Shown: piece by piece, positions 23,936 to 32,396 of the stretch
Layout of the letters: each line of letters starts with the position of its first letter
Numbering within the stretch: position 1 is the stretch's first letter
NCBI GenBank assembly: GCA_963701205.1
Contig: OY969575.1
Coordinates: 1,302,001 to 1,366,000 of the forward strand
Source of the DNA: JALZKA01 sp963701205
Lineage (GTDB): Bacteria; Actinomycetota; Thermoleophilia; Solirubrobacterales; 70-9
Length of the DNA stretch: 64,000 nucleotides
Reading direction: 5' to 3'
Made by a program: the position numbers and the translations under genes
The notes under the pieces: generated by a model
The model's database searches: none
Seen by the model: the letters and a program-made list of their open reading frames with translations, nothing else
What the model was told of the DNA's origin: nothing

Positions 23936-24496
23936 ATGTTCCCGCTGAACGTGCCGAACGCCCTGACGATGCTGCGGATCGTCGCAGTCCCGGTCGTCGT
24001 CGTCGCGCTTCTTGAGGAGAGCCCGCAGGGCGATGTGATCGCCGCCGCCGTATTCGCCCTCGCCGCGTTGACCGACGGTCTCGACGGCTACATCGCCAGG
24101 CGCCGGCAGGAGATCACGACCTTCGGCAAGCTGATGGACCCGTTGGCGGACAAGCTCTTGATCACGGCGGCACTCGTCTCACTCGTCTCGCTCAACAGGC
24201 TCGCGGCCTGGGTCGCGATGGTGATCATCGCCCGCGAGTTCGCCGTTACCGGGCTGCGGTCCATCGCCGCTGAACGCGGGGCGGTGATCTCGGCGAGCTG
24301 GCTTGGCAAGGTCAAGACCGGGCTTCAGGTGCTGGCGATCTTCGCCCTGATCGCCTTCGAACCCACGCCGCTTTGGGTCGATCTCACGGTGTACGCCGCG
24401 GTGGCGATGACCGTGATCTCGGGCGCTGATTACTTCTTTGGCCTGCGCCGCCACATGGACCAGGCACAAGAACCACGGGGCGTTGAGCGCGCTTAG
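23936..24496 (+). CDS. pgsA: CDP-diacylglycerol-glycerol-3-phosphate 3-phosphatidyltransferase
   Basis: This integral membrane enzyme makes phosphatidylglycerophosphate, the first step toward phosphatidylglycerol and cardiolipin. The 186-residue protein has NVPNALTMLRIVAVPVVV and the CDP-alcohol phosphotransferase signature split over LTDGLDGYIARRRQEITTFG and KLMDPLADKLL (Asp-rich metal site), plus about five hydrophobic helices. The ATG at 23936 follows TATCGT (23921 to 23926) by nine bases, so the upstream in-frame residues are excluded. It ends six bases from the convergent folE2-like gene. Confidence 0.92.
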   Translation: MFPLNVPNALTMLRIVAVPVVVVALLEESPQGDVIAAAVFALAALTDGLDGYIARRRQEITTFGKLMDPLADKLLITAALVSLVSLNRLAAWVAMVIIAREFAVTGLRSIAAERGAVISASWLGKVKTGLQVLAIFALIAFEPTPLWVDLTVYAAVAMTVISGADYFFGLRRHMDQAQEPRGVERA

Positions 24497-24502
24497 GTCC
24501 CG

Positions 24503-25495
24503 CTAGCCGGCGGGCTGTTCGAGCCACTCGCGCTTGGTCATGTGCCGGCGCGAATGCTCTCCGGTCGCGATCTCGTCGACAACCTCGGCGATCAGGCCGG
24601 AGCGCTCGGCGACGACCGTGTGGCGATGGATCGTCTCCAGGTTCTCCTGGCGGGCGTGCAGGAAGCCGCCATCGCGAAGCTGGGGGTATGCGTCGGTCAC
24701 TCGACGCACCATCTCGCGCACAACGTCCTCGACAAAACGCGGGTTGCGGTGCGCCTTCTCGACGACCGCCGCCTCGTCGCTTCGCTTCATCAGCTCGTAG
24801 ATCTCTGACGACATCGATTGCTCGACGATGTGCAGCAGGTCGGGTGCGTCGATCTCGACCGTGCTGCCCTCCGGCTGGCCGAGGTGGAGCTCCCCGATCC
24901 CGCGCTGGTTGTGGGTGGCGACGGGCACTGCGTCGAATATCCGCTCGATCTCTGACGGCTCGAAGCCGTCGGCCTCAAGCCGCTCGCGCGCGCGAGCGGT
25001 CAGCTCTTCCTGCGCGCAGGGGCATGCGGTCATCCCGTGGGCCTCGACGCCGGTCATGGTCCGGGTGCCGCGTTCAGATGCCACCGCGATCCCGTGCAGC
25101 TTGTAGATCTCCTGGCTGGGGATCCCTGATTCGGGTGCTTTCACGGTTTCCGGGTAGCGCGCCTCGATGCGGACCTCTGCCCGCAGCCCGTCCTGGCGTT
25201 CGCGAACCTGTTCGGCAACTCCCGCGGCAAGCTCCTCGGCGCGCATGCTCTCGCTCTCCACGGCTGCACCGATCGCCTCGTTCACGATCTCCTCAAAGCG
25301 CGACATGTGCACGCCCGCCTGGCGTGGATTCAGGTCCACGAAGCACTCGAGTTCGGCAAAGAAGAGCTTTCCGCCGACGTGGATCACCTTTTCGACGCCG
25401 CGGACGCCGACCCTGGTCAGGCTTACCTCCGTGCGTGGCTTGCCAGCCTGGACGTCGCGGGGGCCAGGCACAAGCACCGGACTGCGTTCGCTCAT
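24503..25495 (-). CDS. GTP cyclohydrolase, FolE2/MptA family
   Basis: This is a metal-dependent type IB GTP cyclohydrolase, catalysing the first pterin step (folate or, in archaea, methanopterin). The 330-residue length is nearer archaeal MptA than the shorter bacterial FolE2. Visible features are RVGVRGVEKVIHV, FVDLNPRQAGVHMSRFEEIV, GMTACPCAQE (the Cys metal ligand), ATHNQRGIGELHL and SDEAAVVEKAHRNPRFVEDV. The ATG at 25495 has TACCCT six bases upstream (25507 to 25502). It is divergent from the sigma factor gene. Whether the product is cyclic neopterin or dihydroneopterin triphosphate cannot be told. Confidence 0.88.
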   Translation of the reverse strand: MSERSPVLVPGPRDVQAGKPRTEVSLTRVGVRGVEKVIHVGGKLFFAELECFVDLNPRQAGVHMSRFEEIVNEAIGAAVESESMRAEELAAGVAEQVRERQDGLRAEVRIEARYPETVKAPESGIPSQEIYKLHGIAVASERGTRTMTGVEAHGMTACPCAQEELTARARERLEADGFEPSEIERIFDAVPVATHNQRGIGELHLGQPEGSTVEIDAPDLLHIVEQSMSSEIYELMKRSDEAAVVEKAHRNPRFVEDVVREMVRRVTDAYPQLRDGGFLHARQENLETIHRHTVVAERSGLIAEVVDEIATGEHSRRHMTKREWLEQPAG

Positions 25496-25520
25496 CAGGT
25501 CAGGGTAGCTTGGAGAGGCA

Positions 25521-25526
25521 TATACT
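25521..25526 (+). promoter_or_regulatory. Probable -10 of the primary sigma factor gene
   Basis: TATACT is the best match to TATAAT in the short divergent spacer. It would give a leader of about 38 bases carrying ggaggag at 25550, roughly 15 bases before the GTG start. No convincing -35 is visible. Confidence 0.4.
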
Positions 25527-25570
25527 TCACCGCGTTCACGGGCCTATTGGAGGAGAGGACCGGGGTCTAG

Positions 25571-26737
25571 GTGGCAGAGAAGGCACAGGGGTTGCTGACT
25601 GAGGAGGGCGTTGAGGAATCCGCATCAAATGGCGCGGGGCCCGATGTCGCGGTGGCAGCCCTCGCAGATTCGGACGAGCTCGGCGGGTTGATCGCTCAGG
25701 GCCGCGAGCGGGGCTATCTGACCTTTGAGGAGATCTCGGGGACGCTCGAGGAGGTCGATGTCACCAAGGAACAGGTCCAAGACCTGCACGCTTACCTGAT
25801 CGAACACGGGGTGGACGTGATCGCGGCTGACGGCGTCAGCGCCTTCAAAGAGGCGAAGGGCGAGTCGAACGGCGCGCAGAGCAAGCGACCGGAGCTCGAT
25901 CTGACGGTCGAGCCCAGCCTTGATTCGCTGCGCCTTTACCTGCGCTCGATCGGACGGGTCGAGCTGTTGACGGCTGATCAGGAGATCAGCCTCGCGAAGC
26001 GAATCGAGCGCGGCGACATGGTTGCCAAGCAGCACATGGTCGAGGCCAATTTGCGGCTCGTCGTCTCGATCGCCAAGGGCTATTTGGGTCGAGGCCTGGG
26101 ATTTCTCGATCTGATCCAGGAGGGTTCGCTTGGCCTGATCAGGGCCGTCGAGAAGTTCGACTACCGCCGTGGCTACAAGTTCTCCACCTATGCGACGTGG
26201 TGGATCCGGCAGGCGGTGACCCGTGCGATCGCCGATAAGGCGCGAACGATCCGGATCCCCGTGCACATGGTCGAAAAGCTGAACCGGGTCACCTTTGTGG
26301 AGCGCCAGCTCGTGCAGCGGCTCGGTCGCGAGCCGGAGCCGGCCGAAATCGCGGCCGAGCTCGAGATCACCGTGCGCGATGTGCGCGAGATTCTGCGCGT
26401 CGCCCAGAGCCCCGTTTCGCTCGAAAAACCGGTCGGCGACGAGGACGAGTCGGAGCTCGGCGATTTCGTGGCCGACGACTCGGCGGTAAGCCCGTTTGAG
26501 ATCGCAACGGAGAATCTTCAGCGTGAAGACGTGCAGCGCGCCCTTGACGCGCTGCCCGATCGCGAGCGCCAGGTGATTGAGCTGCGCTATGGCCTGCGCG
26601 GGAGAGAACCGCTGACCCTGGAGGAAGTCGGGCGGGCGTTTGGCGTCACCAGGGAGCGAATTCGCCAGCTTGAGAACAACACTTTGCGCAAGCTGAAGGC
26701 TCTGCCGGAAGCGCAGCGACTGCGAGAAGTCAACTGA
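25571..26737 (+). CDS. rpoD: Primary RNA polymerase sigma factor (sigma-70, RpoD/SigA-like)
   Basis: This 388-residue sigma factor has a short region 1.1-like N-terminus, region 1.2 (SLRLYLRSIGRVELLTADQE), and region 2 with YKFSTYATWWIRQAVTRAI for -10 recognition and melting. Region 3 follows, and region 4.2 is EEVGRAFGVTRERIRQLENN for -35 binding. All four conserved regions indicate the housekeeping factor, which should read the TANNNT hexamers noted across this window. The start is GTG 25571, directly after an in-frame stop, so no longer form is possible. Confidence 0.92.
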   Translation: MAEKAQGLLTEEGVEESASNGAGPDVAVAALADSDELGGLIAQGRERGYLTFEEISGTLEEVDVTKEQVQDLHAYLIEHGVDVIAADGVSAFKEAKGESNGAQSKRPELDLTVEPSLDSLRLYLRSIGRVELLTADQEISLAKRIERGDMVAKQHMVEANLRLVVSIAKGYLGRGLGFLDLIQEGSLGLIRAVEKFDYRRGYKFSTYATWWIRQAVTRAIADKARTIRIPVHMVEKLNRVTFVERQLVQRLGREPEPAEIAAELEITVRDVREILRVAQSPVSLEKPVGDEDESELGDFVADDSAVSPFEIATENLQREDVQRALDALPDRERQVIELRYGLRGREPLTLEEVGRAFGVTRERIRQLENNTLRKLKALPEAQRLREVN

Positions 26738-26792
26738 ACTGACGACCGCTTGGATCAGCCCGGCACTCTCTAGACTCCAGCGCCCCTGAACG

Positions 26793-26876
26793 GGGGGAGC
26801 GCCGGAGTTGGAGAGCCGGGCCGGTCTGTAAAATCGGTGCCCTAGCGCTGAGTGAGTTCGATTCTCACCTCCCCCA
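26793..26876 (+). tRNA. tRNA-Tyr (anticodon GTA)
   Basis: An 84-base class II tRNA: acceptor gggggag pairs with ctccccc, the D stem is ccgg/ccgg, the anticodon stem ccggt/atcgg closes the loop ctgtaaa with GTA, and there is a long variable arm and T stem gtgag/ctcac. The discriminator is A. TAGACT at 26771 to 26776 is a likely -10. Confidence 0.95.
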
Positions 26877-26982
26877 CTTACACCCCCCGCTATCGAACGC
26901 CGAACGCGTCGCGAGATCGCGATTTGCGAACGCGTTCATGGTCGTATTGACGCCTCGTCCGGGCGCCCGTACCCTGAAAGCG

Positions 26983-29100
26983 ATGCCCGCCTACCCCAAG
27001 CACGCTCGCGTCCTCTTTGACGAGTCGCACTCAGAGGCCTGGACGATCCGCGATGAGGTCGCGCAGCGCATGCAGCCCGCGCACCCGGCCGACTCGTCGC
27101 TGGCGCTTGCCGCTGCCGCGCTGGCAGCCCACGACTTTGAGGCGGCCGTGCACGCTGAGGGTGCACTTGACGCCGATGCTCTCGCCGGCGCCGACGTCTT
27201 GGTGCTCGCCCATCCGTCGGATCCGAAGTGGGAGGCGACGACCGGGTCGGGAACGCCGCGGCTTGGCGCCGAGGAGATCGAGGCGATCGTGGAGTTCGTC
27301 GCGGCCGGGGGCGGGCTCATCGTCCTGGGGGAGACCGAACAGGACAAGTACGGCAACAACCTGAACGATTTGCTGGCCCGGTTCGGGATGCGGATCCGCA
27401 ACGAGACGATTCAGGACTACGAGCACAACCATGGCGCCCCCGCCTGGGTGATCGCCGAGCTCGATCGCAATGGTCCCCTGGACGCCGACTCCGATCCGCT
27501 CGTTGGTGTCGAGGCCGCGTGTTTTTACCGCGCGGGATCGCTGGAGTGCCAAAACGGGGCCAGGGTCCTGGCGCGGGCCCACTCGACCGCGTCGCATCCC
27601 GGGGCTCCGCTGGCGGCGACGGCCACCCACGGCCGGGGCCGAGTCGTCTGCCTCGCGGATTCCGACCTGTTCGGCGACGACTGCCTGGGCGAGCTTGGCC
27701 ACGCCCAGCTTTGGCTGAACCTGGCCTACTGGGTTTCGGCGGCGGGCTTTTCTCGTGGCGCCGAGCTGGCCGGGTGCAGCCTGGAGTTCGAGCAGTCGTG
27801 GGCACAGCTCAAGGCCGCATGTGAGGAGCTGCGGCTCATGCAGGCCCCCGACGGCTCGATCGCGCCGGGAGCCGACCCGAGCCGCGCTGGGGAGCTGGTG
27901 GGCGCGATGGCCGAAGCCGTCGTGGAGCTGCGCCCGCACTTCTCTCACCAGGCCGAGTACATCGACGCGCTTGGCCGCGACCTCGCCGCCTGGGCCGAGA
28001 GCGGATTCGGGCCCCCCGATTTCGGCGGTTCGATGGAGGAGTTTCGGCCCGAACGCGACCGCCGCGACGGCGTTCAGCATCTGGTCGTCTTCCCGATGTA
28101 CAAGCAAAACGCGTCGCGCGACACGTGCTTTGAAGCCTTGATCGTGCGTGTCCCCTGGCCGGATTGGATCGCGGAGATCGAGGCCACCTACGACAACGCC
28201 AAGTTCGTCCCGGTCGAGCTCGTCGACTACACGGCGGGGTATGAGAGCGAGTGCGCCGTGCTGTTCCCGGAGACATTCGCGTCGGCAGAGCGGCCCACCG
28301 AGTATCACTTCGGTGCGATCTTCTGCGACCGCGAAGCCGAGCGGTTTCGCCGGGTGGGGAGGGCGGCTGCCGAGGCGCTGCGGTTGAATCTGCCCCCCGA
28401 TGCGGCCGCGCTCTTGGCGTCGCCGGAGATCTCGCGCGACGCGTTCATCCTCTGGGATCTGCTCCACGACCGCACCCACATGCGCGGGGAGCTGCCCTTC
28501 GACCCGTTCATGATCCGCCAGCGCAGCCCCTACTGGATGTACTCGCTCGAGGAGCTTCGCTGCGACCTCACCGCGTTTGCCGAGGCGCGAAAGCTCGAAC
28601 GGGACGGCTTCGCGTTCGCCCGCCACGCTCAGTACGCGATCCTCTTCGACCGGATGTTCCGGTTCCCGTTGACCGGTGATCGCGTGCGCAACTACGACGG
28701 GCTCGGTGGTCAGCTGCTGTTCGCCTTCCTTCACAGCGAGCGCTACATCAACTGGAGCGACAGCCGGCTTGAGGTGGATTGGGCTCGCGTCGCCGATGGG
28801 GTGGAGGCGCTTCGTGCCCGTATCCAGGACCTCTACCGAACCGGAATCGATCGCTCGAAGCTGGGCCAGTGGACGGCCGCCCACGATCTGGTGTCCGAGT
28901 ACGTGCCCGCGACCGAGTCGTCGGTTTGGGCCCGCGATCGCCGCACCCTGCCCGAGGTCACCGAGCCCAAGGAGCTCGTTGACCTGGTCCGCGACGACGA
29001 GTTCCCGCTCTCGCTCTTTTTCGCCCAGCTCGGCCCACGGGTCGAGCCGGCGCTCGTGCGCCCCGCCCCGGCCATCGCCTACGCTGAGCGCGATGCCTGA
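26983..29100 (+). CDS. DUF6421-like protein with an N-terminal GATase-like domain
   Basis: This is a 705-residue cytosolic protein. Residues about 8 to 250 look like a class I glutamine-amidotransferase-like fold (ARVLFDESHSEAWTI, FVAAGGGLIVLGETE, GRVVCLADSDLFGDD) without an obvious catalytic Cys-His pair. The C-terminal half matches my memory of DUF6421: WDLLHDRTHMRGELPFDPF, SPYWMYSLEELRCDLTAF, QYAILFDRMFRFP and RVRNYDGLGGQLLFAFLH. H495 and H499 in HDRTH could bind metal. No function is known. ATG 26983 follows TACCCT (26970 to 26975) by seven bases. It overlaps the next gene by eight bases and heads a three-gene operon. Confidence 0.75.
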   Translation: MPAYPKHARVLFDESHSEAWTIRDEVAQRMQPAHPADSSLALAAAALAAHDFEAAVHAEGALDADALAGADVLVLAHPSDPKWEATTGSGTPRLGAEEIEAIVEFVAAGGGLIVLGETEQDKYGNNLNDLLARFGMRIRNETIQDYEHNHGAPAWVIAELDRNGPLDADSDPLVGVEAACFYRAGSLECQNGARVLARAHSTASHPGAPLAATATHGRGRVVCLADSDLFGDDCLGELGHAQLWLNLAYWVSAAGFSRGAELAGCSLEFEQSWAQLKAACEELRLMQAPDGSIAPGADPSRAGELVGAMAEAVVELRPHFSHQAEYIDALGRDLAAWAESGFGPPDFGGSMEEFRPERDRRDGVQHLVVFPMYKQNASRDTCFEALIVRVPWPDWIAEIEATYDNAKFVPVELVDYTAGYESECAVLFPETFASAERPTEYHFGAIFCDREAERFRRVGRAAAEALRLNLPPDAAALLASPEISRDAFILWDLLHDRTHMRGELPFDPFMIRQRSPYWMYSLEELRCDLTAFAEARKLERDGFAFARHAQYAILFDRMFRFPLTGDRVRNYDGLGGQLLFAFLHSERYINWSDSRLEVDWARVADGVEALRARIQDLYRTGIDRSKLGQWTAAHDLVSEYVPATESSVWARDRRTLPEVTEPKELVDLVRDDEFPLSLFFAQLGPRVEPALVRPAPAIAYAERDA

Positions 29101-29800
29101 TCTGGACGGCAAGATCGTCGCGATCGCCGGTGCGACCGGCGGCCTCGGACCAACCGTGGCCGCCCGCCTGGCTGCCGCGGGGGCGACGATCGCCGCAACC
29201 GACCTTGACCAGGACCGCCTCGACGCGCTTGGCGAGACGCTCGGCCTGCCGCCGGAGCGCTTCGACGCGCGGGGGGTGGACCTGCTCTCGGAGGAGGCCA
29301 CGCGCGAGTGGGCCGCGGCTCTTGGCGAGCGCTTCGGCCGGGTGGACGCGCTGCTTCACCTGGTCGGCGGCTGGAAGGGCGGCGAGCCGATCCAAAGCGC
29401 GCCGCTTGCCGATTACGAGTGGCTCCACGACCTGCTTGTCAAGACACTCCAGCACGCCACCCGTGCCTTTCACGATCAGCTCGCCCACGAGGGCGGGCGG
29501 TTCGTTTTGGTCTCCTCGACCCAGGCCAGGGCGCCTGAGGCCACCAACGCCGCCTACGCCGCGACCAAGGCCGCCGCCGAGACGTGGACGCTGGCGCTGG
29601 CGGACTCGCTCGCCGAATCGGGCGCCACCGCGAACATCGTCGTCGTCAACGCGATCCTCACCGAGCAGATGCGCGAGGAGTCGCCCGAGAAGCCGTTTCG
29701 GACCTTCACCTCGACCGCCGACATCGCCGAGGCGATCGCCTACCTCTGTTCGGACGCCGCGGCGAAGATGAACGGCGCCCGGATCGAGCTCCACCCCTAG
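29093..29800 (+). CDS. Short-chain dehydrogenase/reductase in the DUF6421 operon
   Basis: This 235-residue SDR has the Rossmann motif AIAGATGGLGPTVAARLAA, LLHLVGGWKGG in place of the NNAG region, the catalytic Ser in LVSSTQARAP, and a normal YAATKAAAETW (YxxxK). The C-terminus (DIAEAIAYLCSDAAAKMNGA) is standard. The ATG at 29093 lies inside the end of the upstream gene (eight-base overlap), and the stop directly abuts the aldolase start, so the three products are probably made together. The substrate is unknown; a beta-hydroxy amino acid or its oxidation product would fit the aldolase neighbour. Confidence 0.85.
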   Translation: MPDLDGKIVAIAGATGGLGPTVAARLAAAGATIAATDLDQDRLDALGETLGLPPERFDARGVDLLSEEATREWAAALGERFGRVDALLHLVGGWKGGEPIQSAPLADYEWLHDLLVKTLQHATRAFHDQLAHEGGRFVLVSSTQARAPEATNAAYAATKAAAETWTLALADSLAESGATANIVVVNAILTEQMREESPEKPFRTFTSTADIAEAIAYLCSDAAAKMNGARIELHP

Positions 29801-30838
29801 ATGAGGAACTTCGCATCCGACAACCACGCCGGCGCCCATCCGGCGGTGCTGGAGGCGCTCGTTGCCGCCAGCGAAGGTCGCGCCGGCGCCTACGGCAACG
29901 ACGCCTGGACCGCTCGCGTCGAGGAGCTCTTTCGCGTTCACTTCGGCCCCGAGGCACGCGGCTTTCCGGTCTTCAACGGATCGGGAGCAAACGTCGCTGC
30001 GATCGATGCGATGACGCGCGGCTTCGAGGCCGTGATCTGCACCGACGTCGCCCACATGAACGTGGACGAGTGCGGCGCGCCGGAGCGGATCGCGGGGGCC
30101 AAGCTCTACACCGTCGCCGCAAGCGCCGGCAAGCTCACGGCCGGCGACCTCGGCCGCTGGGAGGCGCGCCGCGGCGACGAGCACCACGCCCAGCAACGAG
30201 TTGTCTCAATTACGCAGGCGACCGAGCTCGGCACCGTCTATACGCCCGATGAGACCCGCTCGATCGCCGATCGCGCCCACGAGCTCGGGATGCTCATCCA
30301 CGTTGACGGCGCCCGGATCGCCAACGCCGCCGCTTCGCTTGACACCTCGCTGGCGGCGCTGACCACCGATTGCGGCGTCGATTGCGTCTCCTTTGGGGCG
30401 ACGAAGAACGGGTTGGCCTTCGGGGATGCCGTGGTGTTCCTGCGCCCCGAGCTGGCCGACGGATTCGAGTTCGTCCGCAAGCAGCTCGGCCAGCTCGCCT
30501 CAAAGATGCGGTTTGTCTCCGCCCAGCTCGAAGCGCTCCTCGCCGGCGACCTCTGGCTCGAAAACGCCCGCCACGCAAACGCGATGGCGCGCAGGCTGGC
30601 CGCAGCGGCTGGCGACCTCGCCGGGGTCGAGATCCTCTACCCAGTTGAGGCCAACGCCGTCTTCGCGACCTTGCCCGCCGGGGTGGCGGAGGCGCTGCGA
30701 TCTGATCTCGAAGGCGACCCGCCGTTCTATATCTGGGACGAGGAGACGGGGGCGGTGCGCTGGATGTGCGCCTGGGACACCGAGCCCGCCGATGTCGATG
30801 AGTTCACGGATGCCGTGGCCGCGGCCCGTCGTCGGTAA
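29801..30838 (+). CDS. Low-specificity threonine aldolase-like PLP enzyme
   Basis: This 345-residue fold-type I PLP enzyme splits beta-hydroxy amino acids such as threonine into glycine and an aldehyde. The family start is MRNFASDNHAGAHPAVLEAL, PLP is held by D169 (IHVDGAR), and the Schiff-base lysine is K202 in SFGATKNGL. VFNGSGANVAAI is the phosphate-binding region. The start abuts the dehydrogenase stop with no spacer. Pairing with a dehydrogenase suggests aldol cleavage linked to redox change, but this is inference. Confidence 0.88.
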   Translation: MRNFASDNHAGAHPAVLEALVAASEGRAGAYGNDAWTARVEELFRVHFGPEARGFPVFNGSGANVAAIDAMTRGFEAVICTDVAHMNVDECGAPERIAGAKLYTVAASAGKLTAGDLGRWEARRGDEHHAQQRVVSITQATELGTVYTPDETRSIADRAHELGMLIHVDGARIANAAASLDTSLAALTTDCGVDCVSFGATKNGLAFGDAVVFLRPELADGFEFVRKQLGQLASKMRFVSAQLEALLAGDLWLENARHANAMARRLAAAAGDLAGVEILYPVEANAVFATLPAGVAEALRSDLEGDPPFYIWDEETGAVRWMCAWDTEPADVDEFTDAVAAARRR

Positions 30839-30851
30839 CCTGACGGCCCGC

Positions 30852-30924
<73 letters not shown>

Positions 30925-30983
30925 CTAAAGGGCTGCTCGCAACTCAGGTCCCTGCCGGGGTCGAGGCGGTGGAAGCGCGATCG

Positions 30984-31048
30984 TTGCGCGCCATGTTGAA
31001 GCCGCTATCCTGTCGGCACCTCGCGCCTCGGCGCAGAGGTCTTTTTTT
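30984..31048 (+). promoter_or_regulatory. Promoter followed by a leader terminator, upstream of rpmG
   Basis: TTGCGC (30984 to 30989) and TATCCT (31006 to 31011), 16 bases apart, form a likely promoter. Seven bases later comes a hairpin: outer stem acctc/gaggt and inner stem gcgc/gcgc with loop ctcg (31018 to 31040), followed by CTTTTTTT. That is an intrinsic terminator inside the leader, about 40 bases before the L33 start, so the operon is probably attenuated. It could also partly terminate tRNA read-through. Confidence 0.65.
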
Positions 31049-31087
31049 CGTACGGACTCATCGACGACGATCTGATCAGGAGAGCAA

Positions 31088-31252
31088 ATGGCTCGCGGAG
31101 ACGTCCGAATCGCGGTAACCCTCGCTTGCGAGGAGTGCAAGCGACGGAACTACCAGACAAATAAGTCGCGGCGCAACACGCCGGACCGTATCGAGATGCG
31201 CAAGTACTGCCGCTGGTGCGGTAACCACACCGCGCACAAGGAAACGCGCTGA
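31088..31252 (+). CDS. rpmG: 50S ribosomal protein L33, zinc-binding form
   Basis: This 54-residue L33 begins MARGDVRIAVTLACEECK and keeps both cysteine pairs (CEEC and CRWC), so it is the zinc-binding form. KSRRNTPDRIEMRKYC is typical. A good ribosome site (aggag) lies about six bases before the ATG. It is the first gene of the rpmG-secE-nusG unit and is too short for many ORF filters. Confidence 0.95.
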   Translation: MARGDVRIAVTLACEECKRRNYQTNKSRRNTPDRIEMRKYCRWCGNHTAHKETR

Positions 31253-31275
31253 GCCTCACGGCTCTAGATAAGTAA

Positions 31276-31812
31276 GTGGCCAAGTCCAGGGCACAGCGAA
31301 AGGCCGAGCAGCGCAGGCGCCAGGCCTTGCAACAGGAGGGTGGCGGCGCCGAAGCGAAGGCCCAGCACGACACGCAGGTGCCGGAATCGGCCGACGTTGT
31401 CGAGGCCGAGCTCGCCGAGCGTGGCGCCAACCTGGATGAGCTGAAGGGCGATCCGCAGGCCGCGCCGGCCCCGTCACGCGCCGAGACGGCCCCGGCCCGT
31501 TCGCAGCCGTCCGAGGCGACCGATGACAAGCCGAGTCGGCGCGAGCTTCGCCGCATTGAAAAGGAGCGGCGCGAGGCCGCCAAGGCTTCGATCGAGCGGC
31601 GCAAGCCGCGCGAAGCGCCGGTCGAGCGCGAGCGCGGCCGGGTCAGCGGCTTTCTGGTCTCCTGCGTCGCTGAGCTTCGTCGCGTGCAGTGGCCGACCCG
31701 CGACACCCTGATTCAGGCATCCGCCGTGACCGTAGTCTTCATCGTCGTCGCCGCCACCTATCTGGGCGTGCTCGACGCCGCCTTCAACTGGGCCGTCAAC
31801 CGGATCATCTAG
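31276..31812 (+). CDS. secE: Preprotein translocase subunit SecE with a long hydrophilic N-terminus
   Basis: SecE clamps the SecY channel. The conserved part is the last 60 residues: VAELRRVQWPTRDTLIQAS, then one membrane helix (AVTVVFIVVAATYLGVLDAAF). The protein is 178 residues, with about 110 residues of charged Ala/Glu/Arg-rich sequence first (QRKAEQRRRQALQQEGGG, RRELRRIEKERREAAKAS). Other actinobacterial SecE proteins also have N-terminal extensions, but this one is long. The GTG at 31276 is used; no closer start would retain the whole family core with a better site. It lies between rpmG and nusG. Confidence 0.9.
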   Translation: MAKSRAQRKAEQRRRQALQQEGGGAEAKAQHDTQVPESADVVEAELAERGANLDELKGDPQAAPAPSRAETAPARSQPSEATDDKPSRRELRRIEKERREAAKASIERRKPREAPVERERGRVSGFLVSCVAELRRVQWPTRDTLIQASAVTVVFIVVAATYLGVLDAAFNWAVNRII

Positions 31813-31865
31813 CCCTTCCGGATCCCCCGACCAATTCCTAAACGAGAGCTGAGAGCCAAAGAGCA

Positions 31866-32390
31866 ATGTTTCGCTGGTACGTAATCAACACTTATTCCGG
31901 GCACGAGAAGAAGGTCAAAAACAACCTCGAGCACCGCGTGGAGACGATGGGCGCGAGCCAGCGCGTTCGCCAGATCGTCGTTCCTACCGAGCAGGTGCAG
32001 GAGATCAAGGATGGTCAGCGCATCTCGGTCGAAAAGCGCACGATGCCCGGCTACGTCCTGGTCAACATGGAGATGACTGACGACGCCTGGAACCTGGTCA
32101 AAAACACTCCGGGCGTGACCGGATTCGTCGGCTCGCGCAACAAGCCGATCCCGCTCTCGCAGCCTGAGGTCGATCGGCTGATGCACCGCGAGACGGCGGA
32201 GCGCCCGCGCGCCCAGGCCCAGTTCAAGGTCGGCGAATCGGTCAAGGTCATCTCCGGGGCGATGTCTGACTTCTCGGGCGAGATCGCCGAGATCAACGAG
32301 GACGCGCAGCGGCTCAAGATCCTGGTCTCCATCTTCGGACGGGAGACCCCGGTCGAAGTTGGGTACGACCAAGTCAAGAAGGTCGCCTAG
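31866..32390 (+). CDS. nusG: Transcription termination/antitermination protein NusG
   Basis: NusG binds RNA polymerase beta prime and couples it to Rho or the ribosome. The 174-residue protein has the NGN domain (MFRWYVINTYSGHEKKVKNN, TMPGYVLVNMEMTDDAW) and the C-terminal KOW domain (KVGESVKVISGAMSDFSGEI). It is the standard size without the insertions of some relatives. It follows secE by 53 bases. Confidence 0.96.
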   Translation: MFRWYVINTYSGHEKKVKNNLEHRVETMGASQRVRQIVVPTEQVQEIKDGQRISVEKRTMPGYVLVNMEMTDDAWNLVKNTPGVTGFVGSRNKPIPLSQPEVDRLMHRETAERPRAQAQFKVGESVKVISGAMSDFSGEIAEINEDAQRLKILVSIFGRETPVEVGYDQVKKVA

Positions 32391-32396
32391 TTTCGC

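Noticed and set aside
27031..29301. A 756-residue open frame on the minus strand
   Set aside because: It is fully antisense to the DUF6421-like gene, has no recognisable motif, and is the usual mirror frame of a high-GC gene.
28958..30196. A 412-residue minus-strand frame
   Set aside because: Lies opposite the dehydrogenase and aldolase genes, both with clear catalytic motifs.
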